Source of the DNA: Exiguobacterium sp. J17977
GTDB taxonomy: Bacteria > Bacillota > Bacilli > Exiguobacteriales > Exiguobacteriaceae
NCBI RefSeq assembly: GCF_018616375.1
Contig: NZ_JAEQBB010000005.1
Location: 1 to 64,000, forward strand
Length of the DNA: 64,000 nucleotides
Direction: 5' to 3'
Shown: one piece after another, positions 37,438 to 45,610 of the stretch
Layout of the letters: each line of letters begins with the position of its first letter
Numbering within the stretch: position 1 is the stretch's first letter
Notes under the pieces: model-generated
The model's database searches: none
What the model was told of the DNA's origin: nothing
What the model saw: only the letters and a program-made list of their open reading frames with translations
Program-made: the position numbers and the translations under genes

Positions 37438-37457
37438 AACTGTAAAGGAGAATCGAT

Positions 37458-38711
37458 ATGACGACCACTTCATCAAACTTGTATGTATTATTGCTCGGAA
37501 AATTCATGTCGTTGTTTGCATCCAGTCTCTTCACGTTCGTCGCGGGACTGACGGTTCTGACGACGTCCGGTTCGGGACTACAGTTCGCACTCGTCTTGCT
37601 TGCCGGCACAGTGCCACGTGTCTTATTATCTCCGTTTGCTGGGGCGTTTGCCGACAAACTGGATCGCAAGCGCGTGATCATTACGATGGAGTCCGTGAAC
37701 GCCTTATTATTTTTAGCTGCCGGCATCGCGAGTCTCGTCTGGACGTTCGGCGTTCCTGCTTTCTTGATTATCACATGTCTGCTCTCTGTCGTCTCGACTT
37801 TCTTATCCGTCACATTATCGAGTTCGATTCCATTCTTGTTCGACGAAGACGGACTCCAACGCGCCAATTCCCTCATTCAAAGTACCATCTCCATCTCAAG
37901 CATCGGCACGCCGCTGCTCGCCGGGGCACTGTTCACGTTACTTCCGGTATCAGCGTTTCTCTTCAGCTCGTCTCTCTTATTTATGATCGCCGCTCTTGTC
38001 GCCTCTCGTCTCCACTTTAAAGCGTACGACCATGTCCCCAGCGAGCAATCGACTTGGTCCGAGGTCCGGTCTGGCTTCCGCTACTTGAAACGCCAGCGCG
38101 TACTTTGGACGTTGACCCTCTTGGCCGCCTTGCTCAATTTCTTTTTTGTTGCCACCGAAGTGCTGTTCCCGATTGCCGCCCTACAAGAAATCGGCGTCAG
38201 CCCGCTTCAATTCGGATTTTTAGAAAGCATGTTCGCCGTCGGATTTTTAGTCGCCTCGCTCGCCCATGCATTGCCGGTCTTTCAAATCAAACATCGGCTA
38301 GCCACGACCCGAACCGCGCTCATCATTATGAGTTGCCTCTTTATCGGACCGGCCGTCCCGCTCTATTTCGACTTCTCAGTCACACCAGCTATCGTCTTCT
38401 TCGCTGGTTTCGCCTTATTAAGCGGGTTCTTCATCATCCGTGTCAATATCCCCATCCAGCTCTATTTACAGACGAACACGGAACCGAGTTATCTCGGTCG
38501 CGTGATTGGTGTCCTCGAATCCCTCGCGATGGGCATCACACCGTTCGGCTTCATCGTGTTTGGCCTATTAAGCGAATGGATGCCGGTCGCTTCACTCTAT
38601 ACGATTTGCATGCTCTGCCTGCTCACCATCACGTTGTTCGCGATGTATCGGATCCGTCACGACATCACTGCCGAAAAAGCCGCTGTGTCAGCGCAAGCAG
38701 AGAGTGCATGA
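37458..38711 (+). CDS. MFS transporter (MdfA/macrolide-efflux-like)
   Basis: 417 residues, about 12 helices. Motifs: LLGKFMSLFASSLFTFVAGL, PRVLLSPFAGAFADKLDRKRVIITME (motif A: G-x-x-x-D-x-x-D-R-K-R), typical of the MefA/macrolide-efflux-type MFS group found in Firmicutes. The C-terminal half has LSGFFIIRVNIPIQLYLQTNTEPSYLGRV. Substrate unknown. Controlled together with the divergent HTH-TPR regulator by shared operators; the GTAAAGGAG precedes its ATG. Confidence 0.87.
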   Translation: MTTTSSNLYVLLLGKFMSLFASSLFTFVAGLTVLTTSGSGLQFALVLLAGTVPRVLLSPFAGAFADKLDRKRVIITMESVNALLFLAAGIASLVWTFGVPAFLIITCLLSVVSTFLSVTLSSSIPFLFDEDGLQRANSLIQSTISISSIGTPLLAGALFTLLPVSAFLFSSSLLFMIAALVASRLHFKAYDHVPSEQSTWSEVRSGFRYLKRQRVLWTLTLLAALLNFFFVATEVLFPIAALQEIGVSPLQFGFLESMFAVGFLVASLAHALPVFQIKHRLATTRTALIIMSCLFIGPAVPLYFDFSVTPAIVFFAGFALLSGFFIIRVNIPIQLYLQTNTEPSYLGRVIGVLESLAMGITPFGFIVFGLLSEWMPVASLYTICMLCLLTITLFAMYRIRHDITAEKAAVSAQAESA

Positions 38712-38715
38712 ACGC

Positions 38716-38749
38716 AAAAAAGACATCGAACCTCAATTCGATGTCTTTT
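38716..38749. terminator. Bidirectional intrinsic terminator
   Basis: AAAAGACATCGAA-cctcaa-TTCGATGTCTTTT between converging genes. Confidence 0.88.
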
Positions 38750-39029
38750 CTGTAGATGGGAGGACTCGTTTCTCTAACAAAAACGGTCCGAACGGGATGA
38801 CGGATGCCATGACCGCGAGGACCAACACTTTGAAGCCCCAGCTGAAACGCCATGCCATATAGACGGCTGCCGCCACATAAGCGACGAACAGGAAACCGTG
38901 GGCCGCGCCGACGATGCTGACAGCGAGCGGCATACCCGCCAAATACTTAAGCGGCATCGCGATGAACAATAAGAGTAAGAAAGACATCCCTTCTGTGTAT
39001 CCGAGCCATTTAAAACGTGTCGCGTTCAT
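38733..39029 (-). CDS. DUF3817 small membrane protein (YdzA-like)
   Basis: 98 residues from the ATG at 39029, with AAAAGGAG upstream; an ATG at 39047 lacks a ribosome site. Three membrane helices; the DUF3817 features E-G-x-SFLLLLFIAMPLKYLAGMP and GAAHGFLFVAYV are clear. The role of this family is unknown. Its 3' end overlaps the terminator stem. Confidence 0.85.
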   Translation of the reverse strand: MNATRFKWLGYTEGMSFLLLLFIAMPLKYLAGMPLAVSIVGAAHGFLFVAYVAAAVYMAWRFSWGFKVLVLAVMASVIPFGPFLLEKRVLPSTEKTSN

Positions 39030-39111
39030 ATTCGTTCTCCTTTTCAATCGATGCTACGTCCATCGTAGCCGAAAGAGGTGATGTTTGTCACAAGAGAACG
39101 TCATAAAGTCG

Positions 39112-39615
39112 TTACGCTATTTGACGATTTGGTGAACGATGTAGCACTTTCGTTTCGACAAACTTGCGAAGGAACAATCCATCGACACCAAGTTTACCAG
39201 CATTGTAGCCGGCGACGAGAATGAGGACCGAGACGATTAACATCGTCGGGTTCGTGCTGACCGTACCTGAGAGCAAGAACGCCATGTTCATGACGAGACC
39301 GAAGAAAGCGGCGCTACGTGTGAGGGCACCGAGCAAGAGACCGAGGCCGACTAAAAATTCACCATATGGAATCAAAATATCGAAGAGCTGGGCGTTAGGA
39401 ATCGCAAAGTTTTCAAGGAATGCTGCCCACCAACTCGCTACGGCTGGATGTTCGCCGGTCGCCAGGGTCAGTGCGTTATTGAGAAAACCTTCTGAAGCGA
39501 ATCCGCCCGTGATTTTGCCCCAGCCTGCCGTGAGCCAGTGGTAGCCTAGCCAGAGACGAAGGACGGTCAATATACCGGTGGCGATGTTGTGGTTCTGCCA
39601 AAATTTTGTGAACAT
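39112..39615 (-). CDS. DoxX-family membrane protein
   Basis: 167 residues, four membrane helices. The DoxX pattern is seen in LRLWLGYHWLTAGWGKITGGF and GEFLVGLGLLLGALTRSAAFFGLVMNMAFL. In Bacillus such proteins are often induced by thiol/quinone stress. A TGTGA-N6-TCACA site in its promoter region hints at Fnr- or Rex-type redox control. ATG follows AGGAGGAAT. Confidence 0.85.
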   Translation of the reverse strand: MFTKFWQNHNIATGILTVLRLWLGYHWLTAGWGKITGGFASEGFLNNALTLATGEHPAVASWWAAFLENFAIPNAQLFDILIPYGEFLVGLGLLLGALTRSAAFFGLVMNMAFLLSGTVSTNPTMLIVSVLILVAGYNAGKLGVDGLFLRKFVETKVLHRSPNRQIA

Positions 39616-39653
39616 GATAATTCCTCCTTTGAATGAGTGAATGATAACTTATA

Positions 39654-39669
39654 TGTGATTACATTCACA
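39654..39669. promoter_or_regulatory. Fnr/Rex-like dyad upstream of doxX
   Basis: TGTGATTACATTCACA fits TGTGA-N6-TCACA, the consensus of Firmicute Fnr, and approximates the Rex site (TGTGAA-N4-TTCACA). It sits 39 bp before the start codon. The remaining bases to 39773 hold no gene. Confidence 0.45.
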
Positions 39670-39773
39670 ATATACCATCCATGTTCAACTTTTCACATAG
39701 GTTAGTACAAGAGTTCACGTTTCGTTCATATGTGTGTCACAGGTCAGTCACTTTTTGGAAATTGGTCAATTAC

Positions 39774-39799
39774 AAAAGACGTCCACGAGGGACGTCTTT
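39774..39799 (-). terminator. Intrinsic terminator of the general stress gene
   Basis: AAAGACGTCC-ctcgt-GGACGTCTTTT read on the - strand. Confidence 0.85.
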
Positions 39800-39806
39800 G
39801 TTGGAT

Positions 39807-40220
39807 TTACAGGTTCACTTCTTGAGGCGGCTGTCCTTTTTTATTCATCACGCGCATCGACTGTGGCTCGATTTTTAAGATGACGAGTTTTGGATCGTCC
39901 GGACCATCGAACCAGCCTTCGAGTTTCTCGTTCCAGACTTTCTCTTTCATCGATTCGTCATCGGATACCGTTGTCTCCCCCAAAATCTCGAGATACGTAT
40001 CCCCGACGCCATCGCCGTCATAGCCAATCAGAATATGCGTATATGGATTATTTTTCAGCTCATCTACTTTATCCGTGTCTTTCGACGTTGCCGTGTAGAG
40101 TGTGAGTTCATCATGGAAAAACGTCATATAACGGCTATGCGGTTTGCCTTTATAGACCGTCGCCATCGTGCCCACGTTACTATGATCTAAAATCTGTCTT
40201 GCCGTTTGCATTGCATCCAT
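39807..40220 (-). CDS. General-stress pyridoxamine 5'-phosphate oxidase-like protein (YdaG-like)
   Basis: 137 residues from the ATG at 40220 (AAGGAGG upstream). Split-barrel flavin-binding fold: ILDHSNVGTMATVYKGKPHSRYMTFFHDELTLYTATSKDTDKVDELKNNPYTHILIGYDG is the PNPOx-like pattern of general stress protein 26. Binds FMN or a related cofactor (inferred). The upstream region has a good sigma-B promoter, consistent with ydaG being a sigma-B gene in B. subtilis. Confidence 0.87.
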   Translation of the reverse strand: MDAMQTARQILDHSNVGTMATVYKGKPHSRYMTFFHDELTLYTATSKDTDKVDELKNNPYTHILIGYDGDGVGDTYLEILGETTVSDDESMKEKVWNEKLEGWFDGPDDPKLVILKIEPQSMRVMNKKGQPPQEVNL

Positions 40221-40257
40221 TCTGAAAAACCTCCTTGTGATAGTCACTCGTATATTG

Positions 40258-40282
40258 ATTCCCCTGGGACAAGTGATTAAAC
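40258..40282 (-). promoter_or_regulatory. Sigma-B promoter of the general stress gene
   Basis: On the - strand GTTTAA (40282-40277), 13-bp spacer, GGGAAT (40263-40258); only one mismatch from GTTTAA-N12-14-GGGTAT. Confidence 0.72.
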
Positions 40283-40293
40283 ACGCGGACAAC

Positions 40294-40321
40294 AAAAAAC
40301 CTGCTCGCCGAAGCGAGCAGG
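40294..40321 (-). terminator. Intrinsic terminator of the cold-shock gene
   Basis: CCTGCTCGC-ttcg-GCGAGCAGG followed by six Ts on the - strand. Confidence 0.92.
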
Positions 40322-40346
40322 TTATAAAATTCCTTAGAAAGGAAGA

Positions 40347-40547
40347 TTAGATTTTTTCAACGTTAGAAGCTTGTGGTCCACGAGCTCCGTCAGTGATTTC
40401 GAAAGTTACTGCTTGGCCTTCTTCAAGTGTCTTGAAGCCGTCGCCTTGGATTGCTGAGAAGTGTACGAATACGTCGTCTCCGCCTTCCATTTCGATGAAG
40501 CCGTAACCTTTTTCTGAGTTAAACCATTTTACTTTACCTGTGTTCAT
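40347..40547 (-). CDS. csp: Cold-shock protein (CspA/CspB family)
   Basis: 66 residues. RNA-binding OB fold with both RNP motifs: KGYGFIEM (RNP1) and DVFVHFSAI (RNP2), starting [14 protein letters not shown]. The ATG at 40547 follows AGGAGGG; the frame upstream is open but is leader. It acts as an RNA chaperone. The transcript has a leader of about 150 nt, which is typical of temperature-controlled csp mRNA. Confidence 0.96.
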   Translation of the reverse strand: MNTGKVKWFNSEKGYGFIEMEGGDDVFVHFSAIQGDGFKTLEEGQAVTFEITDGARGPQASNVEKI

Positions 40548-40700
40548 AATGAACCCTCCTGAAATAAACGCTGTGCGTTCTAGTAGTGCCTTACTAGAAA
40601 AAACTGACCAAAAAAAAGCACAAACCTCTAGGATTATCTTAAACGAAAAATAATCCAAAGCGTTTTGTGAATTATGTTTCCAGCTATTCTTAATTAAGCA
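40548..40700 (-). promoter_or_regulatory. Long 5' leader of the cold-shock mRNA
   Basis: About 153 nt lie between the probable transcription start and the csp start codon, with no reading frame supported by a ribosome site. Long leaders in csp mRNAs fold differently at low temperature (established in other species). Here the leader contains an eight-T run and a CTAGTA-type inverted repeat. Confidence 0.55.
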
Positions 40701-40707
40701 CATATAG

Positions 40708-40736
40708 AATATACCATGGATAAATGCTTCTGTCTA
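40708..40736 (-). promoter_or_regulatory. Sigma-A promoter of the cold-shock gene
   Basis: On the - strand TAGACA (40736-40731), 17-bp spacer and TATATT (40713-40708). Confidence 0.7.
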
Positions 40737-40813
40737 CTAAATACTTCGGTTTGCTAAAAATACTTTTAAAACGGGTACATTCAATTGTAGTGAACGCTAG
40801 GAGGATGAACCAT

Positions 40814-42412
40814 ATGACCGCACACATTGATCGCTCGAATATCGCTGCCACCATCGCCCACCATTCGAATTGGGCGCTCGGTGATCTATTGAAAGAAACA
40901 CTTGATTGGCATGAAGCGACACGACAGGCGCACTATCCCGACCAAGCGAAAACCTATCTCTCCCACCTGCCGATGACCGAACGCATCATCCCGGTGACAA
41001 GTTCCTTACCCCTCGAGACAGTGGACGGAATCGTCCGCCCGGTATGGATGCGCCGGCTCGACGCCGAGCACTTGAACTTGAGACAAGCGACACGCCACTA
41101 TGTCGACGTCACCGAGTATGGGGCTATCGGGGATGGTTTGACCGATTGCACACTCGCTTTCCGGCTCGCTCTCCGGTCGAACCGTCACGTCCACGTACCG
41201 GCCGGCGTGTATATCGTCCGCGGCATCCGCATCCCGTCGAACTGTGTGCTCGAAGGCGCCGGCCAGCAGGAAACAATCATCAAGCTGTCGGACCGGGCCC
41301 CGAAACATCGACGGTTGCTTCGAAACGCGACCCCGTTCGCCGGCAATCATCATATTGAAGTCTCACATTTGACGCTCGATTGGAACGTGGAACGCCTCGG
41401 TGACGTCGATCGGACCTCTAGTGGCGATACCGCTTCGAGCGCGTTGACGTTCGCGCACGTCAAATTCGGCTGGATTCACCATGTCACGGCGAAAAACGCG
41501 GGACTGCATGCCTTCGATATCACATCTCCTCATTATCATTACTTAGGGGACGGGCTTCGCGCCAAAAAAGGGAGCCGGTACGTGTGGCTCGACCATTGCG
41601 AAGCGACGAATTACGGGGACGACGGCATTACAACCCATCATAGCGACGCCCTCTATATCACGAACTGTTACTGCCATCATCCACACGGACGCACGCACGC
41701 CCATGGCTTCTCGAACTCGAACGGAATCGAGATCGATGATGGGTCACGCCACGTCACACTCGTCAATAATATGAGCGAAGGTTGTTTCGGGGGCGTCGAA
41801 GTGAAGGCGCACGGGACGTCTTCAGCCGCTCACGACGTCCACATATTCGGACACTTTTCATATCACGACAATCGGTCGTTCAATTTCCGTCACATCTGCC
41901 ATCACTTGGCCGATGACCCGCAGTCGAAGACGGCTCGCTTCCTGTCGGGCACGAATCTCGTGTCGATGGAACCGATCCGCTCGAAGCTGTATACGAAATC
42001 TTCGGCACGCAGCCTCGTCGTGTCGGCGTATCAGGACGTATTGATTCATGGATTCACGGCCATCGGCAATCCGGATTACGACTATCGCGCCAATCCAGTC
42101 CTCGCCGTCCAATATAAATCCCGCAACGTACGCTTGAAACGGATTGCGACGAGCGGATTTGCTTCAGGTCGGGCCGACATTGAACTGTTTGGAGGCGACA
42201 ACCGGACCGACCACGTCACAATCGAGGACGTCATCTGTCGCAACTCGGCCCCGGTCGCCTTGAAAATTGGTGGCCAGTTGACGAATATCACACTCCAGCG
42301 AATCGAAGGCGAACAAAAAAGTGGAGATGTGCTCATCTCCACGAGTAGTCCAATCGAGGCCCACGACTTGTTTGCTTACGGGTTCTCAGACCGTGTACGC
42401 AACGACGCTTGA
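40814..42412 (+). CDS. Right-handed beta-helix protein (pectate-lyase-3 superfamily / GH28-related)
   Basis: 532 residues; the ATG at 40814 follows AGGAGG at 9 nt. No signal peptide. After about 100 residues comes the pectate_lyase_3 signature VDVTEYGAIGDGLTDCTLAFRLAL...VHVPAGVYIVRGIRIPSNCVLEGAGQQETIIKL, then repeated beta-helix turns (e.g. ALYITNCYCHHPHGR, HVTLVNNMSEGCFGGVEVKAHG, NITLQRIEGEQKSGDVLIST). The central part is unusually rich in histidine. Enzyme activity is likely on a polysaccharide, but without a secretion signal. The 3' end overlaps the convergent hemG-like gene by 37 bp. Confidence 0.8.
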   Translation: MTAHIDRSNIAATIAHHSNWALGDLLKETLDWHEATRQAHYPDQAKTYLSHLPMTERIIPVTSSLPLETVDGIVRPVWMRRLDAEHLNLRQATRHYVDVTEYGAIGDGLTDCTLAFRLALRSNRHVHVPAGVYIVRGIRIPSNCVLEGAGQQETIIKLSDRAPKHRRLLRNATPFAGNHHIEVSHLTLDWNVERLGDVDRTSSGDTASSALTFAHVKFGWIHHVTAKNAGLHAFDITSPHYHYLGDGLRAKKGSRYVWLDHCEATNYGDDGITTHHSDALYITNCYCHHPHGRTHAHGFSNSNGIEIDDGSRHVTLVNNMSEGCFGGVEVKAHGTSSAAHDVHIFGHFSYHDNRSFNFRHICHHLADDPQSKTARFLSGTNLVSMEPIRSKLYTKSSARSLVVSAYQDVLIHGFTAIGNPDYDYRANPVLAVQYKSRNVRLKRIATSGFASGRADIELFGGDNRTDHVTIEDVICRNSAPVALKIGGQLTNITLQRIEGEQKSGDVLISTSSPIEAHDLFAYGFSDRVRNDA

Positions 42413-42882
42413 GCCGCCTCGACGAGTTCATCGAGCATCGTCTCGTCTAAATTGAGCGAACTCACCGTCTGTTTTGCCATCATGCGGACGATGGCTTTGT
42501 CGAGAAAGCCCATCCGCTCGAAGTCATAGCCGTTGCCGACGACCTCGACGAAATAAGCGTGCACGCGCAACACTTCCCGATACGCGTCCTCGAGCTCCCG
42601 TTGCCGTTCGGCCGCGGTCGGCGTCCCGGCACATAGATAGAGGCCAAGTGGGCGTTTAAGCAATTGGGCTTCATGGATGTGCAACCAAGCCGTCATCTCA
42701 TCTTGGATTTTCCCCATCCGGATTGAACTGCCGACGATCACATGGTCGATCGTCGCCCATTCGACCTCCGGCTGTTCGACCACGTTTTGAACGTGGACGT
42801 TCCCTGGTAGCCGTTCGGCCAACAGATGGGCGACTTTCTCACTCGTCCCATAGCGGGTCGAGTAAGCAATTAACGTATTCAT
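42376..42882 (-). CDS. HemG-like flavodoxin (protoporphyrinogen oxidase family)
   Basis: 168 residues of the flavodoxin_5 type: MNTLIAYSTRYGTSEKVAHLLAERL (FMN phosphate loop), IDHVIVGSSIRMGKIQDEMTAWL (second FMN loop with the conserved GSSIRxG), and LGLYLCAGTP. Members are menaquinone-dependent protoporphyrinogen oxidases, but in Firmicutes close relatives with other roles exist. AAAGGGGG precedes the ATG. Overlaps the beta-helix gene tail to tail. Confidence 0.82.
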   Translation of the reverse strand: MNTLIAYSTRYGTSEKVAHLLAERLPGNVHVQNVVEQPEVEWATIDHVIVGSSIRMGKIQDEMTAWLHIHEAQLLKRPLGLYLCAGTPTAAERQRELEDAYREVLRVHAYFVEVVGNGYDFERMGFLDKAIVRMMAKQTVSSLNLDETMLDELVEAAQASLRTRSENP

Positions 42883-42954
42883 CGCGTTTCCCCCTTTCGG
42901 TCAGACTCTACTATCCCTATTCCCGAATCGGGTCACCTTTACTAACGACACAAC

Positions 42955-42982
42955 AAAAACTCGCCACGGAGGCGAGTTTTTT
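42955..42982 (-). terminator. Intrinsic terminator of the alpha-glucosidase gene
   Basis: AAAAACTCGCC-acgga-GGCGAGTTTTTT. Confidence 0.9.
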
Positions 42983-42984
42983 CG

Positions 42985-44634
42985 TCACACTTTATACACT
43001 TGCGCTTCGTACGGACGAAGCGTGAACGGCTCGATCGGTTCCATGTTCCCAATCACCCGCTCTTTCACGTCGAATGGGAGCTCACGCGTCACCGTCTCAG
43101 CTGAGAAGTTGCAGAGCGCGAGCCACGTCTCGCCTTCGAACGTACGTGTAAAGGCGTATACCGCTTCATCGTCCGGCAGCAACAGTTCATACTTCCCGTA
43201 AACGACAATCGGATGTTGTTTCCGGAGCTGAATCAACTGACGATAGTAATGGAAGAGCGAGTCCGGATCACGCCGGGCCGCTTCCGCGTTCACGGTCACA
43301 TAGTTCGGGTTGACCCCGATCCAAGGCGTGCCGGACGTGAAGCCGCCTTGCGCCTCAGCCGACCACTGGACCGGCGTCCGTGAGTTGTCGCGTCCGCGTG
43401 CGTGAATGCCGCGGAAAATCTCATCATGCGTCAACAATCCATTTGTCGTGTAATCCCGATACGCGTTGAGTGTCTCGATGTCACGGTACTCATCGATCGA
43501 GTCGAACGCCACGTTCGTCATCCCGAACTCTTCACCTTGATAGATGTACGGCGTCCCTTTCAACATGTGGAGAAGCGTCGCCAGCATCTTGCCGGAGACG
43601 ACACGGTACTCATCCGAGTCGTTCCCGAATCGTGAGATGGCTCGCGGTTGATCATGGTTGCTCCAATAGAGACTGTTCCAGCCATCTTCCTCGAGCCCTT
43701 CTTGCCAACGCGAGAAAATCGTCTTCAAGTCCGTCAACTTCCAGTCCGTCGGGTTCCATTTGCCGAAACTACCGTTGCCGACGTCGACGTGTTCGAAGTG
43801 GAACACCATGTTCAATTCGTCACGGTCTGTTCCCGTATAAAGCTTCGCCTCGTCGACGCTGACGCCCGGCATCTCACCGACCGTAATCGTATCGTATTTC
43901 GACAAGACCTCACGATTCATCTCCTGCATGAACTCATGGATGCGCGGCCCGTTGAAGAAGAACGGTGTGCCGTCCCCGTAACCCGTCCCCCGCGTCTCGC
44001 CGTCTGGGTAGCTCGGGTCTTTCGAGATCATGTTGATGACGTCCATCCGGAAACCGTCGACCCCTTTATCGAGCCAGTATGTCATCAAATCGTATACTTC
44101 ACGGCGCAACGTCTCCGACTCCCAGTTCAAGTCTGGTTGCTTTTTGCTGAACAGATGCAAGTAGTATTCGTCGCTCGCCTCATCGTATTGCCACGCACTC
44201 CCTCCGAAGAAAGCGCCCCAGTTCGTCGGCGGCTGACCGTTCTCGCCTTTTTTCCAAATGTAATAGTCCCGATACGGGCTGTCTTTTGAGGAGCGCGACT
44301 CCATGAACCATTGGTGCTCGTCCGACGAGTGGTTGACGACGAGGTCCATCATAATTTTGATGCCGTGACGATGCGCTTCTTCGAGCATCGCATCGAAATC
44401 GTCCATCGTCCCGAACTCATCCATGATGGCACGGTAATCGCGGATATCGTATCCGTTGTCGTCGTTCGGTGAATCGTACACCGGCGATAGCCAGATGACA
44501 TCGATTCCGAGTTCCGCCAAATACGACATCTTCTCGGTGATTCCAGGGATGTCCCCAATCCCGTCACCGTTCGAGTCATTAAAGCTGCGCGGGTAAATTT
44601 GATAGACGACCGCTTCTTTCCACCATTGTTTCAT
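42985..44634 (-). CDS. malL: GH13 alpha-glucosidase (oligo-1,6-glucosidase type)
   Basis: 549 residues, full GH13 fold with catalytic nucleophile Asp198 in GFRMDVIN, acid/base Glu254 in VGEMPG, and transition-state Asp328 in NHDQPR. Region I is MDLVVNHSSDEH. The valine after the nucleophile (DVIN) is a marker of alpha-1,6-active oligo-1,6-glucosidases. Cytoplasmic (no signal peptide); hydrolyses isomaltooligosaccharides, with trehalose-6-phosphate hydrolase as the main alternative. Next to an AraC-type regulator on the other strand. GAGGAGGA precedes the ATG. Confidence 0.88.
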   Translation of the reverse strand: MKQWWKEAVVYQIYPRSFNDSNGDGIGDIPGITEKMSYLAELGIDVIWLSPVYDSPNDDNGYDIRDYRAIMDEFGTMDDFDAMLEEAHRHGIKIMMDLVVNHSSDEHQWFMESRSSKDSPYRDYYIWKKGENGQPPTNWGAFFGGSAWQYDEASDEYYLHLFSKKQPDLNWESETLRREVYDLMTYWLDKGVDGFRMDVINMISKDPSYPDGETRGTGYGDGTPFFFNGPRIHEFMQEMNREVLSKYDTITVGEMPGVSVDEAKLYTGTDRDELNMVFHFEHVDVGNGSFGKWNPTDWKLTDLKTIFSRWQEGLEEDGWNSLYWSNHDQPRAISRFGNDSDEYRVVSGKMLATLLHMLKGTPYIYQGEEFGMTNVAFDSIDEYRDIETLNAYRDYTTNGLLTHDEIFRGIHARGRDNSRTPVQWSAEAQGGFTSGTPWIGVNPNYVTVNAEAARRDPDSLFHYYRQLIQLRKQHPIVVYGKYELLLPDDEAVYAFTRTFEGETWLALCNFSAETVTRELPFDVKERVIGNMEPIEPFTLRPYEAQVYKV

Positions 44635-44748
44635 GTTTCATCCTCCTCATACGTTCTGTCGATTTCATCGTACCCGCTCGTCGCCTTGATTTCTATCCAT
44701 GATATGATGAGAATATGCACGATTTTGCTATTAAGAAAGGATGATTTG

Positions 44749-45528
44749 ATGGAAATCGGCTTTTGTGGCTATTCGTATCATACAACGACCTACACTTTTC
44801 CTTTCCCGAATCGATTGGAGACGTATTTGATTCGTTTGCAGACGGAGGGCACGGCGCGCATCGTCGTCAATGGGAAGACGCATACGGCACGGCCTGGCGA
44901 TTTGTTGCTCGTCAAACCTGGTGACGAGTACGAACTGCATGTCGACACTCCGGCAAGCGGGGACTATCATCTCTTCTGTGATGGTCCGACACTCGATGCA
45001 TGGTGGGCGGCGATCGACCGTTCCCGCATCACGTCCATCTCAATCGACCCTCGCATGCTGTCACTCTGGCAGCATATCACCGAAGAGGCGCGACGCCCGA
45101 CGACTGAACAAAGTCCGGATTTGATTGAGACACTGATTGAAGCCTTGCTTCTCATGCTGGACCGTTCCGTCCAAGAAGTGCAAGCAAACGTGCGGCCCCC
45201 GGTCGTGTCACGCATGATGCGTTATATAGAAGGAAACGTCACAAGCGACTTCAAAGTGGCGGACGTCGCCGACGCGGTCGGGCTCAGTGTATCGCGGACC
45301 GTCCACTTGTTCAAAGAAGTGACGGGTATGACGATTGTCGCCTATGCCCAATCGATTCGACTCCAGCTCGCCGAAGAACAGATGCAGTACACCCAACACT
45401 CTCTCGAACGGATCGCCGAGCTGTCCGGATTCCGCTCCTATCCATATTTTCATCGAATCTTTAAACGAAAATATGGCGTCGCACCAGGGGTTTATCGCAC
45501 ACTTCAACAAAAAAACGAAAAAAAATAA
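44749..45528 (+). CDS. AraC-family regulator with cupin sensor domain
   Basis: 259 residues from the ATG at 44749 (AAAGGATG upstream). N-terminal cupin-like arm (residues about 20-90: TEGTARIVVNGKTHTARPGDLLLVKPGDEYELHV), C-terminal AraC domain with two HTH units: FKVADVADAVGLSVSRTVHLFKEVTGMTIVAYAQSIRLQLAEE and LERIAELSGFRSYPYFHRIFKRKYGVAPGVYR. Divergent from malL, so it likely activates alpha-glucoside use on sensing a sugar. It lies just before the surface-protein/sortase module but the same strand does not prove control of it. Confidence 0.9.
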   Translation: MEIGFCGYSYHTTTYTFPFPNRLETYLIRLQTEGTARIVVNGKTHTARPGDLLLVKPGDEYELHVDTPASGDYHLFCDGPTLDAWWAAIDRSRITSISIDPRMLSLWQHITEEARRPTTEQSPDLIETLIEALLLMLDRSVQEVQANVRPPVVSRMMRYIEGNVTSDFKVADVADAVGLSVSRTVHLFKEVTGMTIVAYAQSIRLQLAEEQMQYTQHSLERIAELSGFRSYPYFHRIFKRKYGVAPGVYRTLQQKNEKK

Positions 45529-45610
45529 AAAAAGAGTGATCCATTTTTTGAACCGCTCCGTTAGATGGGTGTAAACAACGACAACCACTCAAAAAAAGGA
45601 GCGATTACCC

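Noticed and set aside
36157-38711. A pheromone gene next to the HTH-TPR regulator
   Set aside because: The intergenic space holds only operators; no short frame with a ribosome site and a signal-like peptide could be supported.
45529-45610. ECF-sigma promoter (TGAACC...) before the surface protein gene
   Set aside because: Spacing and -10 do not fit a known consensus; the region is left without an assigned promoter.
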